NCBI RefSeq assembly: GCF_004403465.1
Contig: NZ_SOGQ01000013.1
Location: 68,015-132,014, forward strand
Origin: Cryobacterium sinapicolor
Lineage (GTDB): Bacteria; Actinomycetota; Actinomycetes; Actinomycetales; Microbacteriaceae
Length of the DNA: 64,000 bases
Reading direction: 5' to 3'
Shown here: piece after piece, positions 49,923-58,649 of the stretch
How positions within the stretch are numbered: the stretch's first letter is position 1
Layout: every line of letters starts with the position of its first letter
Notes under the pieces: model-generated
Database searches by the model: none
What the model was told of the DNA's origin: nothing
Seen by the model: only the letters and a program-made list of their open reading frames with translations
Position numbers and translations under genes: made by a program

Positions 49923-51317
49923 TCAGCCGCCGTACGCCACCGAGCAGGTCTGCTGGCCGGCCGTCTGGCCGCGCAGCCCCTCGATCACCTCGGGGCCGGG
50001 ATCCGGCGTGCTCGGGGGATCCGGCGTGCTCGGGAGATCCGGCGTGATCGGGGGATCCGGCGTGATCGGGGGATCCGGCGTGCTCGGGGGATCCGGCGTG
50101 CTCGGGGGAACGGGCGTCGGTGTCGCTGTCGCTGTGGCGGGTAGCGTCGCCTCGGCGACCGGGGCTCCCTCGAGGGCGGTGCCGGGCGTCGGCTCGACGC
50201 TGTCTCCGAGTGACCCGGGCGCGAGAGCGAAGGACTCGCCGGCCCTGATCTTCGTGAAGAGTCGCCCGGCCAGCACCGGATCCGGCACGAGCTTGGCGAG
50301 GTCGGCCGGGTTCGGCAGCGCCGGGTACTGCACGAAGAGCAGCCGGTCGAGGTCGATCTCCCTGAGCACGAGGGCCATGCTCACCATCGTCGGAATTCCC
50401 GCGAGAGATTCGGACAGCCGGAGGTTCGTGGCCGCCGTGGTGGCCAGCCCGGAGAGTTTTGGCAGGTCGGTGAGCGTGGAGTCGCTGGCGAGCACCCGTA
50501 CCAGCGAGGACAGGTAGGCCTGCTGGGAGGAGATGCGGGCCAGGTCGCTGCCGTCGCCGACGCCGTGGCGGCTGCGCAGGTAGGACAGCGCGGTCTGACC
50601 GGAGACCACGCTGACTCCGGCCGGGAGGTCCAGCCCGGTGTAGGGGTCATCGATGGCCTCGGTGAGGCAGATCGGCACGCCGCCGACCGCGTCGGCCATC
50701 GCGACGGTCCCCTCGAAGGAGATCACCCCGGCATACGGAATCGGAAGCCCGGTGAGGCGCTGCACCGTGTCGACCACGCAGCCGAGGCCACCTCGACCGA
50801 ATGACCCGTTGATCGGCAGGGCCGAGGCGGCGGCGGACACGGTGCCGGTGTCGGCATCCGTGCAGGCCGGCTGCGGGATGACGAGGTCACGTGGGAAGCT
50901 GACGACCACGGCGCTCTCGTGGTCGTCAGCCACGTGCAGCAGGATGTTCACGTCGTTGAGGGTGGATTCGCGCCAGCCAAAGGCCGCGCTCTGATTGCCG
51001 GCGTTGTCGACGCCGACCATCAGGATTGTGAAGCCGCCGTCGAACTCCGGCACTCCGGCCGGCGCCGCCCGCACCTGCTCCCCGTCCGTGCGGCCGTTGG
51101 AGATGTCGACGGCGTTGCCGGTCACCCGCTGGGACACCTGATTGACGAACACGGTGGCCAGCGCCGTCGCGCTGACCAGCAGAACCGCCAGTGAGATCAG
51201 CGTGAACCTCGCGACCGGCAGCCCCACGCTGCGCCAGCGCGAGCGCCGCCGGTGCTGGGCCGTTCCGGATGTGTGCCGGGCGGACACCTGTGCGCCCGGT
51301 TGCCGATCCGGTTCCAT
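49923..51317 (-). CDS. LytR-CpsA-Psr (LCP) family protein
   Basis: The 464-residue protein has a short cytoplasmic basic head, one membrane helix (about 38-60, FTLISLAVLLVSATALATVF) and an LCP domain. The latter includes FTILMVGVDNA, VVSFPRDLVIP, GGLGCVVDTVQRLTG, GGVPICLTEAI and LSYLRSRHG. These enzymes move undecaprenyl-linked polymers (arabinogalactan or teichoic type) onto peptidoglycan. The C-terminal tail (about 400-464) is a PPSTPD repeat ending QTCSVAYGG. The ATG at 51317 has GGAGGAGGT upstream. It is divergent from the VOC gene. Confidence 0.9.
   Translation of the reverse strand: MEPDRQPGAQVSARHTSGTAQHRRRSRWRSVGLPVARFTLISLAVLLVSATALATVFVNQVSQRVTGNAVDISNGRTDGEQVRAAPAGVPEFDGGFTILMVGVDNAGNQSAAFGWRESTLNDVNILLHVADDHESAVVVSFPRDLVIPQPACTDADTGTVSAAASALPINGSFGRGGLGCVVDTVQRLTGLPIPYAGVISFEGTVAMADAVGGVPICLTEAIDDPYTGLDLPAGVSVVSGQTALSYLRSRHGVGDGSDLARISSQQAYLSSLVRVLASDSTLTDLPKLSGLATTAATNLRLSESLAGIPTMVSMALVLREIDLDRLLFVQYPALPNPADLAKLVPDPVLAGRLFTKIRAGESFALAPGSLGDSVEPTPGTALEGAPVAEATLPATATATPTPVPPSTPDPPSTPDPPITPDPPITPDLPSTPDPPSTPDPGPEVIEGLRGQTAGQQTCSVAYGG
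50001..50108. repeat. 18-bp in-frame minisatellite in the LCP gene
   Basis: Six 18-bp units of ATCCGGCGTGCTCGGGGG, with few substitutions, encode six PP(S/I)TPD hexapeptides on the minus strand near the C-terminus. The unit is in frame and close to the RecQ repeat in length and structure. Confidence 0.95.
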
Positions 51318-51357
51318 CCTGACCTCCTCCGCCCCCTGGAGTGTGCGAAACTGCCGC

Positions 51358-51744
51358 ATGCGCATCAACGGAGTGCACCACATCGCCATTATCGCCAGCG
51401 ACTACGAACTGTCCAAGGCCTTCTACCTCGACGTTCTCGGCTGCACGCTCGAGGCGGAATATTTCCGGGCCGAGCGCCGGTCCTGGATGGGCAAACTCAC
51501 CCTGAACGGCCATTACCTGATCGAACTGTTCTCCTTTCCCGACACCCCGCCACGGAAGAGCGGCCCGGAGGCGCTGGGGCTGCGCCACCTCGCGTTCGAG
51601 GTCGACGACGTGCCCGCCGCGCGCGAGGAGCTGATCGGCAAGCACGTCAAGGTCGAGGAACTGCGGGTGGACCCGAACACCCGCAAAGCGATGTTCTTCT
51701 TCCGCGACCCCGACGGGCTTCCGCTGGAGATCTACGAACGCTGA
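51358..51744 (+). CDS. VOC family protein (glyoxalase/dioxygenase fold)
   Basis: The 128-residue single VOC domain begins MRINGVHHIAIIASDYELSK. Metal-ligand type residues are His near position 8, Glu in YLIELFSF (about 56), His in GLRHLAFEV and Glu in LPLEIYE at the end, as in the YaeR/GloA group. The substrate is unknown. The start ATG 51358 has a weak TGGAG 14 bases upstream. The gene is divergent from the LCP gene with 40 bases between starts. Confidence 0.85.
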   Translation: MRINGVHHIAIIASDYELSKAFYLDVLGCTLEAEYFRAERRSWMGKLTLNGHYLIELFSFPDTPPRKSGPEALGLRHLAFEVDDVPAAREELIGKHVKVEELRVDPNTRKAMFFFRDPDGLPLEIYER

Positions 51745-51759
51745 GAGTGCGCGCGCCTG

Positions 51760-52458
51760 CTACTGCTCCGTGACCAGGTGGAAGACCACCCCGTCGTCCT
51801 GCACGGAGACGCGCAGGCGGTCCAGGCCGGAGACGACCAGGTCGGCCTCCAGGTCGGCGGCCAGATGGGTGCCGACGACCCCGATCGTGGCGCAGCCGGC
51901 GGCGCGGGCGGCTGCGAGGCCGGCCGGGGCATCCTCGACCACGACGCAGCGGGCCGGGTCGACGCCGAGACGCTCGGCCGCCAGCAGGAACGGCTCGGGG
52001 AACGGCTTGCCGCGACTGGTGTCGTCGATCGTGACGACCGTCAACGGCACGGGGAAGCCGGCGGCGTTCAGGCGCACCAGGCAGAGGTGCCGGGCGCAGG
52101 ACGTGACGATCGCCCGGCGGGTCTCGGGGATGCTGTCCATGAGTTCGGCCGCGCCGGCCAGGATCCGGACGCCATCCGTGTCGGCCAGTTCGAACTCGGT
52201 GAGCCGGGTGACGGATGTCTCGACCAGCTCCTCGGCCACCAGGGTCGCGATCATCTGACGTGCCGGCACCCCGTGCTCGGGGCCGGTGAACGACGGGCCG
52301 AGGCCGACCTCGGCACCCCAGCGCAGCCAGGACCGGAGGACGGCGTGGGTGGAGTCGACCAGGGTGCCATCCATGTCGAAGAGCACCGCCTGGAAGACCT
52401 GTCCCTGCAGGGCCTCGGTCAAAGTGGTCTCGAGCGGGGTGGTTCCGGGCTGTGTCAT
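51760..52458 (-). CDS. HAD-superfamily phosphatase (beta-PGM/sugar-phosphatase type)
   Basis: The 232-residue protein has motif I VLFDMDGTLVDS (nucleophile and general acid Asp), motif II TSCARHL, motif III RGKPFPEPFL with Lys, and motif IV VVVEDAPAGLAAA. A cap-1 helical region lies between motifs I and II. It likely removes phosphate from a sugar phosphate. Substrate unknown. ATG 52458 is used; a GTG ten codons upstream (52488) has a GAGGG site and is possible. Confidence 0.85.
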   Translation of the reverse strand: MTQPGTTPLETTLTEALQGQVFQAVLFDMDGTLVDSTHAVLRSWLRWGAEVGLGPSFTGPEHGVPARQMIATLVAEELVETSVTRLTEFELADTDGVRILAGAAELMDSIPETRRAIVTSCARHLCLVRLNAAGFPVPLTVVTIDDTSRGKPFPEPFLLAAERLGVDPARCVVVEDAPAGLAAARAAGCATIGVVGTHLAADLEADLVVSGLDRLRVSVQDDGVVFHLVTEQ

Positions 52459-52524
52459 GGTGGTTCCGTTCGTCTCTGGGCTGGTCACTCAAGTCTGCGC
52501 CCTCGCGGAACTACGCTGGGACTC

Positions 52525-54684
52525 ATGACCACTCCTCCCCGCGCGGCACGGAAACCACAGCAGCGCAGCTTCCACAACGACGTGTTCACCGACGACTACG
52601 AGTGGCTGCGCGACAAGGACAGCCCTGAGGTGATCGCCCACCTCGAAGCCGAGAACACGTTCACGGATGCCCGCACCGCGCACCTGTCCCTCCTGCAGGA
52701 GCAGGTGTTCGAGGAGATCAAGGGCCGCACCCAGGAGACCGACCTCAGCGTTCCGGTGCGCCAGGGGCGGTGGTGGTACTACACCCGCACGGTCGAGGGG
52801 CAGTCCTATGGCATCCACTGCCGTGCGCCGATCTCCGCAGCCGGCGACTGGACCCCGCCCGTGCTGCCGGAGCAGACCCCCGGGCAGACCGGCGGGTCCG
52901 CGGGGCTCGCCGGTCTCCCGGGCGAGCAGATCGTGCTCGACGACAACGCCGAGGCGGCGGGCCACGAGTTCTACTCGCTCGGCAGCACCGATGTGAGCGT
53001 CGACGAGAGCCGGCTGCTCTATGCCGTCGACACCGAGGGCGACGAGCGCTACACCCTGCGCGTACGCACCATCGCGACCGGTGAGAACCTCGCGGACGAG
53101 ATCCCGAACACCGGCGAGGGTGCCCTGTTCGACCCGAGCGGCCGCTACGTCTTCTACACGACCGTGGACGACGCCTGGCGGCCCGACACCGTGTGGCGCC
53201 ACGAGGTGGGCACCGCGGCCGCCGCCGACGTGTCGGTCTTCCACGAGCCCGACGAGCGTTTCTGGGTGGGCATCGGCCTCACCCGCAGCCGCCGGTTCCT
53301 TCTGATCGAGGCCGGTTCGAGTGTGACCACCGAGACCCGCCTGCTCGACGCCGCCGACCCGACCGGCGAGTTCACGCTGGTCTGGCCGCGGCAGGACGGC
53401 GTCGAGTACGACGTGGAGCACGCGGTGCTCGGCGGCGAGGACCGCCTGCTGATCGTGCACAACGACCACGCGGTCAACTTCGAGCTGGTCAGCGTCGCCG
53501 CCGCCGACCCGCAGGGCGCGAAGCGGACACTGCTGCCACACGATCCGGCCGTACGCCTGGAGAGCGTCGACGCGTTCCGCGACTTCGTGGTGGCCGAATA
53601 CCGGCGGGACGGACTCACCCGCGTGGCCGTGAGTGCCGAGGCGGCCGATGAGGCGCTCGATTTCGTCGAGCTCGCCTTCGAGGAACCGCTGTACTCCGTC
53701 GGCACGTCGGCCAATCCCGAGTGGGAGACGCCGACCATCCGTCTCGGCTACACCAGCTTCGTCACCCCGTCGACGGTCTACGAGCACGTGGTCGCCACCG
53801 GCGAGCGCCGCCTGCTCAAGCAGCAGCCCGTGCTCGGCCGCTACGACCCGAGCCTGTTCGAGCAGCGCCGCGAGTGGGCCACCGCGGCCGACGGCACGCG
53901 CATCCCGATCTCCCTGGTCTACCGGCGCGACCTGGTCACCCCGGGAGACCCTGCCCCGACCCTGCTGTACGGCTACGGCTCCTACGAGATCAGCATCGAC
54001 CCGTCATTCAGCATCGCCCGGCTCAGCCTGCTCGACCGCGGCATGATCTTCGCGATCGCCCACGTGCGCGGCGGCGGCGAGCTGGGCCGGCTCTGGTACG
54101 AGAACGGTAAGAAGCTGCACAAGCGCAACAGCTTCACGGACTTCATCGACTGCGCCCGGCACCTGATCGACCAGGGCTACAGCACCCCCGACCGGCTCGT
54201 CGCCGAGGGTCGAAGCGCGGGCGGACTACTGATGGGGGCCGTGGCGAACCTGGCGCCCGAGCTGTTCGCGGGCATCCTCGCCGGGGTGCCGTTCGTCGAC
54301 GCGCTGACGTCGATCCTGGACCCGTCGTTACCGCTGACCGTGATCGAGTGGGACGAGTGGGGCGACCCGCTGCACGATGCCGAGGTGTACGCCTATATGC
54401 GGGGCTACTCCCCCGTTGAGAACGTGCGCGACACGCACTACCCGCGGATGCTCGCCGTGACCAGTCTCAACGACACCCGGGTGCTCTACGTCGAACCGGC
54501 CAAATGGGTGGCCCGGCTGCGCGAAGTGGGAGCGGATGTTCTGCTGAAGACCGAGATGTCGGCAGGCCATGGCGGGGTGTCCGGCCGGTACAGCCGCTGG
54601 CGCGAGACGGCCTTCGACTTCGCCTGGATCATCGATGCGGCGCGGGCGCATCCGTCGGGCGAAACCGCGGTCACCGCCGCGTAG
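52525..54684 (+). CDS. Oligopeptidase B-type prolyl oligopeptidase family (S9A)
   Basis: The 719-residue serine peptidase cleaves peptides, usually after Arg or Lys in oligopeptidase B. The propeller region runs 1-430 (WWYYTRTVEGQSYGIHCR). The catalytic domain is 440-715: GYGSYEISIDPSF, VRGGGELGRLWYENGKK, the nucleophile in AEGRSAGGLLMGAV, the Asp region SLNDTRVLYVEPAKW, and His in SAGHGGVSGRY. The start ATG 52525 is 37 bases from the HAD gene, in the opposite direction. Length matches the family. Confidence 0.9.
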   Translation: MTTPPRAARKPQQRSFHNDVFTDDYEWLRDKDSPEVIAHLEAENTFTDARTAHLSLLQEQVFEEIKGRTQETDLSVPVRQGRWWYYTRTVEGQSYGIHCRAPISAAGDWTPPVLPEQTPGQTGGSAGLAGLPGEQIVLDDNAEAAGHEFYSLGSTDVSVDESRLLYAVDTEGDERYTLRVRTIATGENLADEIPNTGEGALFDPSGRYVFYTTVDDAWRPDTVWRHEVGTAAAADVSVFHEPDERFWVGIGLTRSRRFLLIEAGSSVTTETRLLDAADPTGEFTLVWPRQDGVEYDVEHAVLGGEDRLLIVHNDHAVNFELVSVAAADPQGAKRTLLPHDPAVRLESVDAFRDFVVAEYRRDGLTRVAVSAEAADEALDFVELAFEEPLYSVGTSANPEWETPTIRLGYTSFVTPSTVYEHVVATGERRLLKQQPVLGRYDPSLFEQRREWATAADGTRIPISLVYRRDLVTPGDPAPTLLYGYGSYEISIDPSFSIARLSLLDRGMIFAIAHVRGGGELGRLWYENGKKLHKRNSFTDFIDCARHLIDQGYSTPDRLVAEGRSAGGLLMGAVANLAPELFAGILAGVPFVDALTSILDPSLPLTVIEWDEWGDPLHDAEVYAYMRGYSPVENVRDTHYPRMLAVTSLNDTRVLYVEPAKWVARLREVGADVLLKTEMSAGHGGVSGRYSRWRETAFDFAWIIDAARAHPSGETAVTAA

Positions 54685-54705
54685 CCGAGTGTCACCGCTC
54701 GCCCA

Positions 54706-54790
54706 AACGAATTCGACGGAGATTCTGCCCAAACCGTCCCTAAACGGGCCGAAACAGCCCTATTCGCTCAGAATCTCCGTCGAATTGGTT
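54706..54790. repeat. 85-bp palindromic element, copy C (reverse of A)
   Basis: Left AACGAATTCGACGGAGATTC and right (reversed) AACCAATTCGACGGAGATTC differ at one base. In reverse the core carries GGGCTGTTTC and TTTAGGGACG, matching copy A. It lies 21 bases after the oligopeptidase stop and 52 bases before the SNF2 start, so it may act as a terminator and leader hairpin. Confidence 0.94.
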
Positions 54791-54842
54791 CTAGACCGGA
54801 CGCGGTGCCCGACCGGCGCCGCCCCCATGAGAGCATGGAGCC

Positions 54843-57800
54843 ATGTCTGACGCCGGGTCTCCCCCGGCGCGGGCGGACTGGAAACGGGTCGCGGGATCGG
54901 CGCCCGGCGGGCCGGGTGGCAGCACCGGACCGGGTGGCAGTACCGGACCGGGTGGCGATACCGGGCCGGCCGGGAACAGCGGGCCGGAGGGCGACTCCGA
55001 ACCCCCCGTACCGATGGGGCTCCAGTTCGAGCTGCGCGAGCTGACTCCCCGCACGAGCGACCGCTGGCGGGGCGCGACGGCCCGTCCGGTCACGAGCGTG
55101 CGCCCCGGGCAGGGCGAGATCCGCCTGGGGGTGCGCCCGGTCAGCCGGAGCGCCCGCGGCAACCTGGTGCACACGCCCGGTTCCTGGAATCAGCTGGCCT
55201 TCCACCGCAACCGCCTGAACCTGAACGTCGAGCACCACCGCTGGCTGAGCGAAGTCCTCGCCCTGCACCGGGCCGTGCGGGGCGTCTACACCAGCCAGGA
55301 AACCGATTGGCTCTACCTTGACGATTTCGCCAGCCTCCTGCTCTGGTCCCTCTTCGACGAGGCCGAGACCCTGGGGCTGCGTCTGGTGGGTAGCAAGAAG
55401 GGTTCCACGGTCACCGTGGGCCGTGGGGCCCAGGTCAGCCTCGACGCCGGCACGGATGCCGCGGGTCTGCTCCTGACCACCCGCCTCCTGATCGACGGCA
55501 CCCCGCATCCGCCCGAGCAGGCCGGGGCGATCGGCAGCCACGGGGTTTACGGCTACGCCCTCGGACCGCGCCCGGTGTTCACCCTGGCCCCGGCCGCCGA
55601 CGGCCCGCTCAGCGCCGAGCAGCGCCGGCTGCTCGGCGCGCCCGGCACGGTTCTCGTGCCCGCCGCAGAGACCGCCGAGTTCCTGACCGACTTCTATCCG
55701 GCCCTGCGCCGCACCCTGCCGGTGACGAGCACGGATGGCTCCGTGCACTTCCCCCAGGCCGACCTGCCTCGGCTCGTGCTCACCGCCCGGTTCCGGCCGA
55801 AGCAGGCGCTGGAGCTGCACTGGCACTGGGAGTACCGCGAGGGTGCCCTGGTGAGGCAGCTGCCCCTGCTCCCGTTTCCGTTCCCGGCGCCGACCGGATT
55901 CCGGGACGAGCCGGCCGAGCGGGTCATCCAAGAGCGGGTCACGCGTCTGGTCGAGGAGGCCGGCCACACCGGCATGGGTCCGGCCCCGGCTGCCGTCACC
56001 CTGCACGGCGTCGACGCGGCCGAGGTCACCGAGCGGGTGCTTCCGCGACTGGAGGGGCTGACCGGCCTGCGCGTGGACATCCGCGGCACCCGGCCCGACT
56101 ACCGCGAGCTGACCGAGACGCCCGAGCTCACCATCACCACGGTCGAAACGGACCAGCGGGACTGGTTCGACCTGGGCGTGATCGTCACAATCGGTGGCCG
56201 GAGCGTGCCGTTCGGCCCGCTGTTCAAGGCCCTCGCGAAGGGGCAGACGAAGCTGCTGCTGGTCGACAACAGCTATCTCTCGCTGCGGCAGCCGGCGTTC
56301 GAGCGCCTGCACGAGCTGATCACCGAGGCCCGCGCCTTGCAGGAATGGGACACCGGCCTGCGCATCAGCCGCTACCAGGCCGCCCTCTGGAGCGACTTCG
56401 AGGACCTCGCCGACGACACCGAGCAAGCGGTGGCGTGGCGGGCGGCCGTGTCCGGACTGATCGCGCTGGCCGAGGATGCCGATCTCGCCCGGCCGACCCC
56501 GCTACCGGCCTCCGTGCACGCCACCCTGCGCCCCTACCAGGAGCAGGGCTTCACCTGGCTGGCCTTCCTCTGGCAGCAGCGGCTGGGTGGCATCCTCGCC
56601 GACGACATGGGCCTCGGCAAGACCCTGCAGACGCTGGCACTGCTGGCGCACGCCACCACGCAGCCGACCGAGCCCACCGGGCAGCCCGAGCCCACCGAGC
56701 AGCCCGAGCCCACCGGGCAGCCCGACCGGCGGCCGTTCCTGGTCGTGGCCCCGACATCCGTCGTTGCCACCTGGCGATCCGAGGCCGCCCGCTTCACACC
56801 CGGGCTCGATGTGCGGGTGGTCATGGCCACCGAGGCGGCCGGCGGCATCCCGCTGACGGATGCCGCGGCCGGCGCCGACGTCGTCGTCACCTCCTACACG
56901 CTGTTCCGTCTCGACTTCGAGGCCTACCAGGCGCACGGCTGGGCCGGCTTGATCCTGGACGAGGCGCAGTTCGTGAAGAACCGCGCCACCCGGGTGCACC
57001 AGTGCGCCCGCGACCTGACGACGCCGTTCAAGCTGGCGATCACGGGCACGCCGATGGAGAACAGCCTGCTCGAGTTGCACGCCCTGTTCGCGATCGTGGC
57101 GCCGGGACTGTTCCCGTCCCTCCGGCGTTTCACGGAGGAGTACGTGCGCCCGGCCGCGCGCGACGACACCCCCGAGGTGCTCCCCCGGCTGCGGCGGCGC
57201 ATCCGCCCGTTGTTGCTGCGTCGCACCAAGGAGGTCGTCGCCCCCGAGCTGCCGCCCAAGCAGGAGCAGGTGCTCGCGATCGAGCTGAACCCCCGGCACC
57301 GCGCGCTCTACGACACGTTCCTGCAGCGCGAACGGCAGAAGCTGTTCGGGCTGATCGACGACCTCGACACGAACCGGTTCATCGTGTTCCGCTCGCTGAC
57401 CCTGCTGCGGCTGCTCAGCCTGGACCCGTCGCTGGTCGACGAGAAGTACGCCGGGGTGCCGTCCAGCAAACTCGACGCCCTCTTCGGACAGCTCGGTGAC
57501 GTCGTCGCCGAGGGCCACCGTGCCCTCGTCTTCAGCCAGTTCACGTCGTTCCTGAAGAAGGCGGCCGCGCGGCTGGACAAACTCGGCATCCCCTATAGTT
57601 ACCTCGACGGGTCGACCCTGCGCCGGTCCGAGGTGATCGACCGGTTCAGGACGGGCGCCGAACCGGTGTTCCTGATCAGCCTGAAGGCCGGGGGGTTCGG
57701 CCTCACCCTCACCGAGGCCGACTACGTCTTCCTGCTCGACCCGTGGTGGAACCCGGCCACCGAGACGCAGGCGATCGACCGCACCCACCGCATCGGCCAG

Positions 57801-57980
57801 ACGAAGAACGTGATGGTCTACCGCCTGGTCGCCACCGGCACCATCGAGGAGAAGGTGATGGCCCTGCAGAGGCAGAAGGCCGTGCTGTTCGACCGGGTGC
57901 TGGGCGCAGCCGAAGCGGACGCGCCCGGGTTCAGCGACACTCTCACGGCCGAGGACATCCGCAGCCTGCTGGAGCGTTAG
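54843..57980 (+). CDS. SNF2/Rad54-type helicase
   Basis: The 1045-residue protein has an N-terminal Gly/Ser/Pro repeat, an actinobacterial SNF2-associated region (about 50-540) and a SNF2 motor (about 545-1040). Motor motifs are DDMGLGKTLQTLALL, LILDEAQFVKN, GTPMENSLLELH, VFSQFTSFLKK and the motif VI region RTHRIGQTKNVMVYRL. Such HepA-like proteins remodel nucleoprotein or RNA polymerase. A three-unit PTEPTGQPEP insert lies in motif Ia. ATG 54843 is in the usual position. It is convergent with the flavodoxin gene. Confidence 0.9.
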   Translation: MSDAGSPPARADWKRVAGSAPGGPGGSTGPGGSTGPGGDTGPAGNSGPEGDSEPPVPMGLQFELRELTPRTSDRWRGATARPVTSVRPGQGEIRLGVRPVSRSARGNLVHTPGSWNQLAFHRNRLNLNVEHHRWLSEVLALHRAVRGVYTSQETDWLYLDDFASLLLWSLFDEAETLGLRLVGSKKGSTVTVGRGAQVSLDAGTDAAGLLLTTRLLIDGTPHPPEQAGAIGSHGVYGYALGPRPVFTLAPAADGPLSAEQRRLLGAPGTVLVPAAETAEFLTDFYPALRRTLPVTSTDGSVHFPQADLPRLVLTARFRPKQALELHWHWEYREGALVRQLPLLPFPFPAPTGFRDEPAERVIQERVTRLVEEAGHTGMGPAPAAVTLHGVDAAEVTERVLPRLEGLTGLRVDIRGTRPDYRELTETPELTITTVETDQRDWFDLGVIVTIGGRSVPFGPLFKALAKGQTKLLLVDNSYLSLRQPAFERLHELITEARALQEWDTGLRISRYQAALWSDFEDLADDTEQAVAWRAAVSGLIALAEDADLARPTPLPASVHATLRPYQEQGFTWLAFLWQQRLGGILADDMGLGKTLQTLALLAHATTQPTEPTGQPEPTEQPEPTGQPDRRPFLVVAPTSVVATWRSEAARFTPGLDVRVVMATEAAGGIPLTDAAAGADVVVTSYTLFRLDFEAYQAHGWAGLILDEAQFVKNRATRVHQCARDLTTPFKLAITGTPMENSLLELHALFAIVAPGLFPSLRRFTEEYVRPAARDDTPEVLPRLRRRIRPLLLRRTKEVVAPELPPKQEQVLAIELNPRHRALYDTFLQRERQKLFGLIDDLDTNRFIVFRSLTLLRLLSLDPSLVDEKYAGVPSSKLDALFGQLGDVVAEGHRALVFSQFTSFLKKAAARLDKLGIPYSYLDGSTLRRSEVIDRFRTGAEPVFLISLKAGGFGLTLTEADYVFLLDPWWNPATETQAIDRTHRIGQTKNVMVYRLVATGTIEEKVMALQRQKAVLFDRVLGAAEADAPGFSDTLTAEDIRSLLER
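54912..54983 (+). repeat. 18-bp in-frame minisatellite, SNF2 N-terminus
   Basis: Four 18-bp units beginning CCGGGTGGCAGTACCGGA encode GPGGST-type hexapeptides near residues 24-47. The first two differ at one base and the others are more diverged. Confidence 0.9.
56671..56724 (+). repeat. 18-bp in-frame minisatellite, SNF2 motor insert
   Basis: Three 18-bp units of GAGCCCACCGGGCAGCCC encode EPTGQP repeats in a surface loop directly after Walker A helix (LALLAHATTQPT). Confidence 0.9.
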
Positions 57981-58501
57981 GCGGACAGCTCCCGGGCGAT
58001 CTCCGCCGCCCACTCGTCGATCGCGGGCCAGTCGCGGAAGTCGCCTTCGGGCAGCAGTTCGAGGCCGCTTGGGATGCGCCGCACCAGCTTGTCCCGGCGG
58101 CCGAGCACGGAGGCGTCGAGCGCACCGAAGAACACCTGCATTCCGCGCGGCTGGAGCGATTGGCCGAACTCCTCGAACTGCTTTGGCTCGCTCTCCTTCC
58201 GCAGATCCCGGCCCAGGGCGTCCTTCCCCGCGGTGCCCAACGGCCCACTGCTGAACAGCCACACCGGATGCGCCCTGATCACGTCCTCGTGGCGCCGGAC
58301 GAAATGGGTCGCCTCCTTACGCCACGATCCCATGTAGGCGGAACTGCCGATCACGAAGGCGTCGTACTCGTCGACCTGGTCAACGGATGCGACCGGTCGG
58401 GCCACGGCATCCTGACCGGCCTCCCGCAGTTTGCGGGCGATGCGCTCCGCGATTCCCTCGGTGGCGCCGTACTTGCTCGAAAACCCCACCAGTGTCGTCA
58501 T
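57977..58501 (-). CDS. Flavodoxin-domain protein (HemG-like)
   Basis: The 174-residue protein has the FMN P-loop TLVGFSSKYGATEGIA and the second loop YDAFVIGSSAYMGSWRKEA, then SSGPLGTAGKDAL. It resembles the protoporphyrinogen oxidase HemG group and other flavodoxin-like proteins. Its partner is unknown. ATG 58501 is where the flavodoxin fold begins. The end overlaps the SNF2 stop by 4 bases, tail to tail. Confidence 0.85.
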   Translation of the reverse strand: MTTLVGFSSKYGATEGIAERIARKLREAGQDAVARPVASVDQVDEYDAFVIGSSAYMGSWRKEATHFVRRHEDVIRAHPVWLFSSGPLGTAGKDALGRDLRKESEPKQFEEFGQSLQPRGMQVFFGALDASVLGRRDKLVRRIPSGLELLPEGDFRDWPAIDEWAAEIARELSA

Positions 58502-58649
58502 GATTGCCTCCAACTCGTCGGTCCTGCAGATCAATCGTATGGCGGTGCGAGGGTCACCCCAGAACAGATCTTCACCCCCATTTGCGCGGAAGGGTTGATT
58601 CACCTGCCCCCGCCGCTGCTAATCTGACTATTGATAACGTGGGGGTTCC

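Noticed and set aside
51778-52524. In-frame upstream extension of the oligopeptidase B gene across the HAD gene
   Set aside because: The extra 249 residues are antisense to a motif-complete HAD phosphatase, and family similarity begins at ATG 52525.
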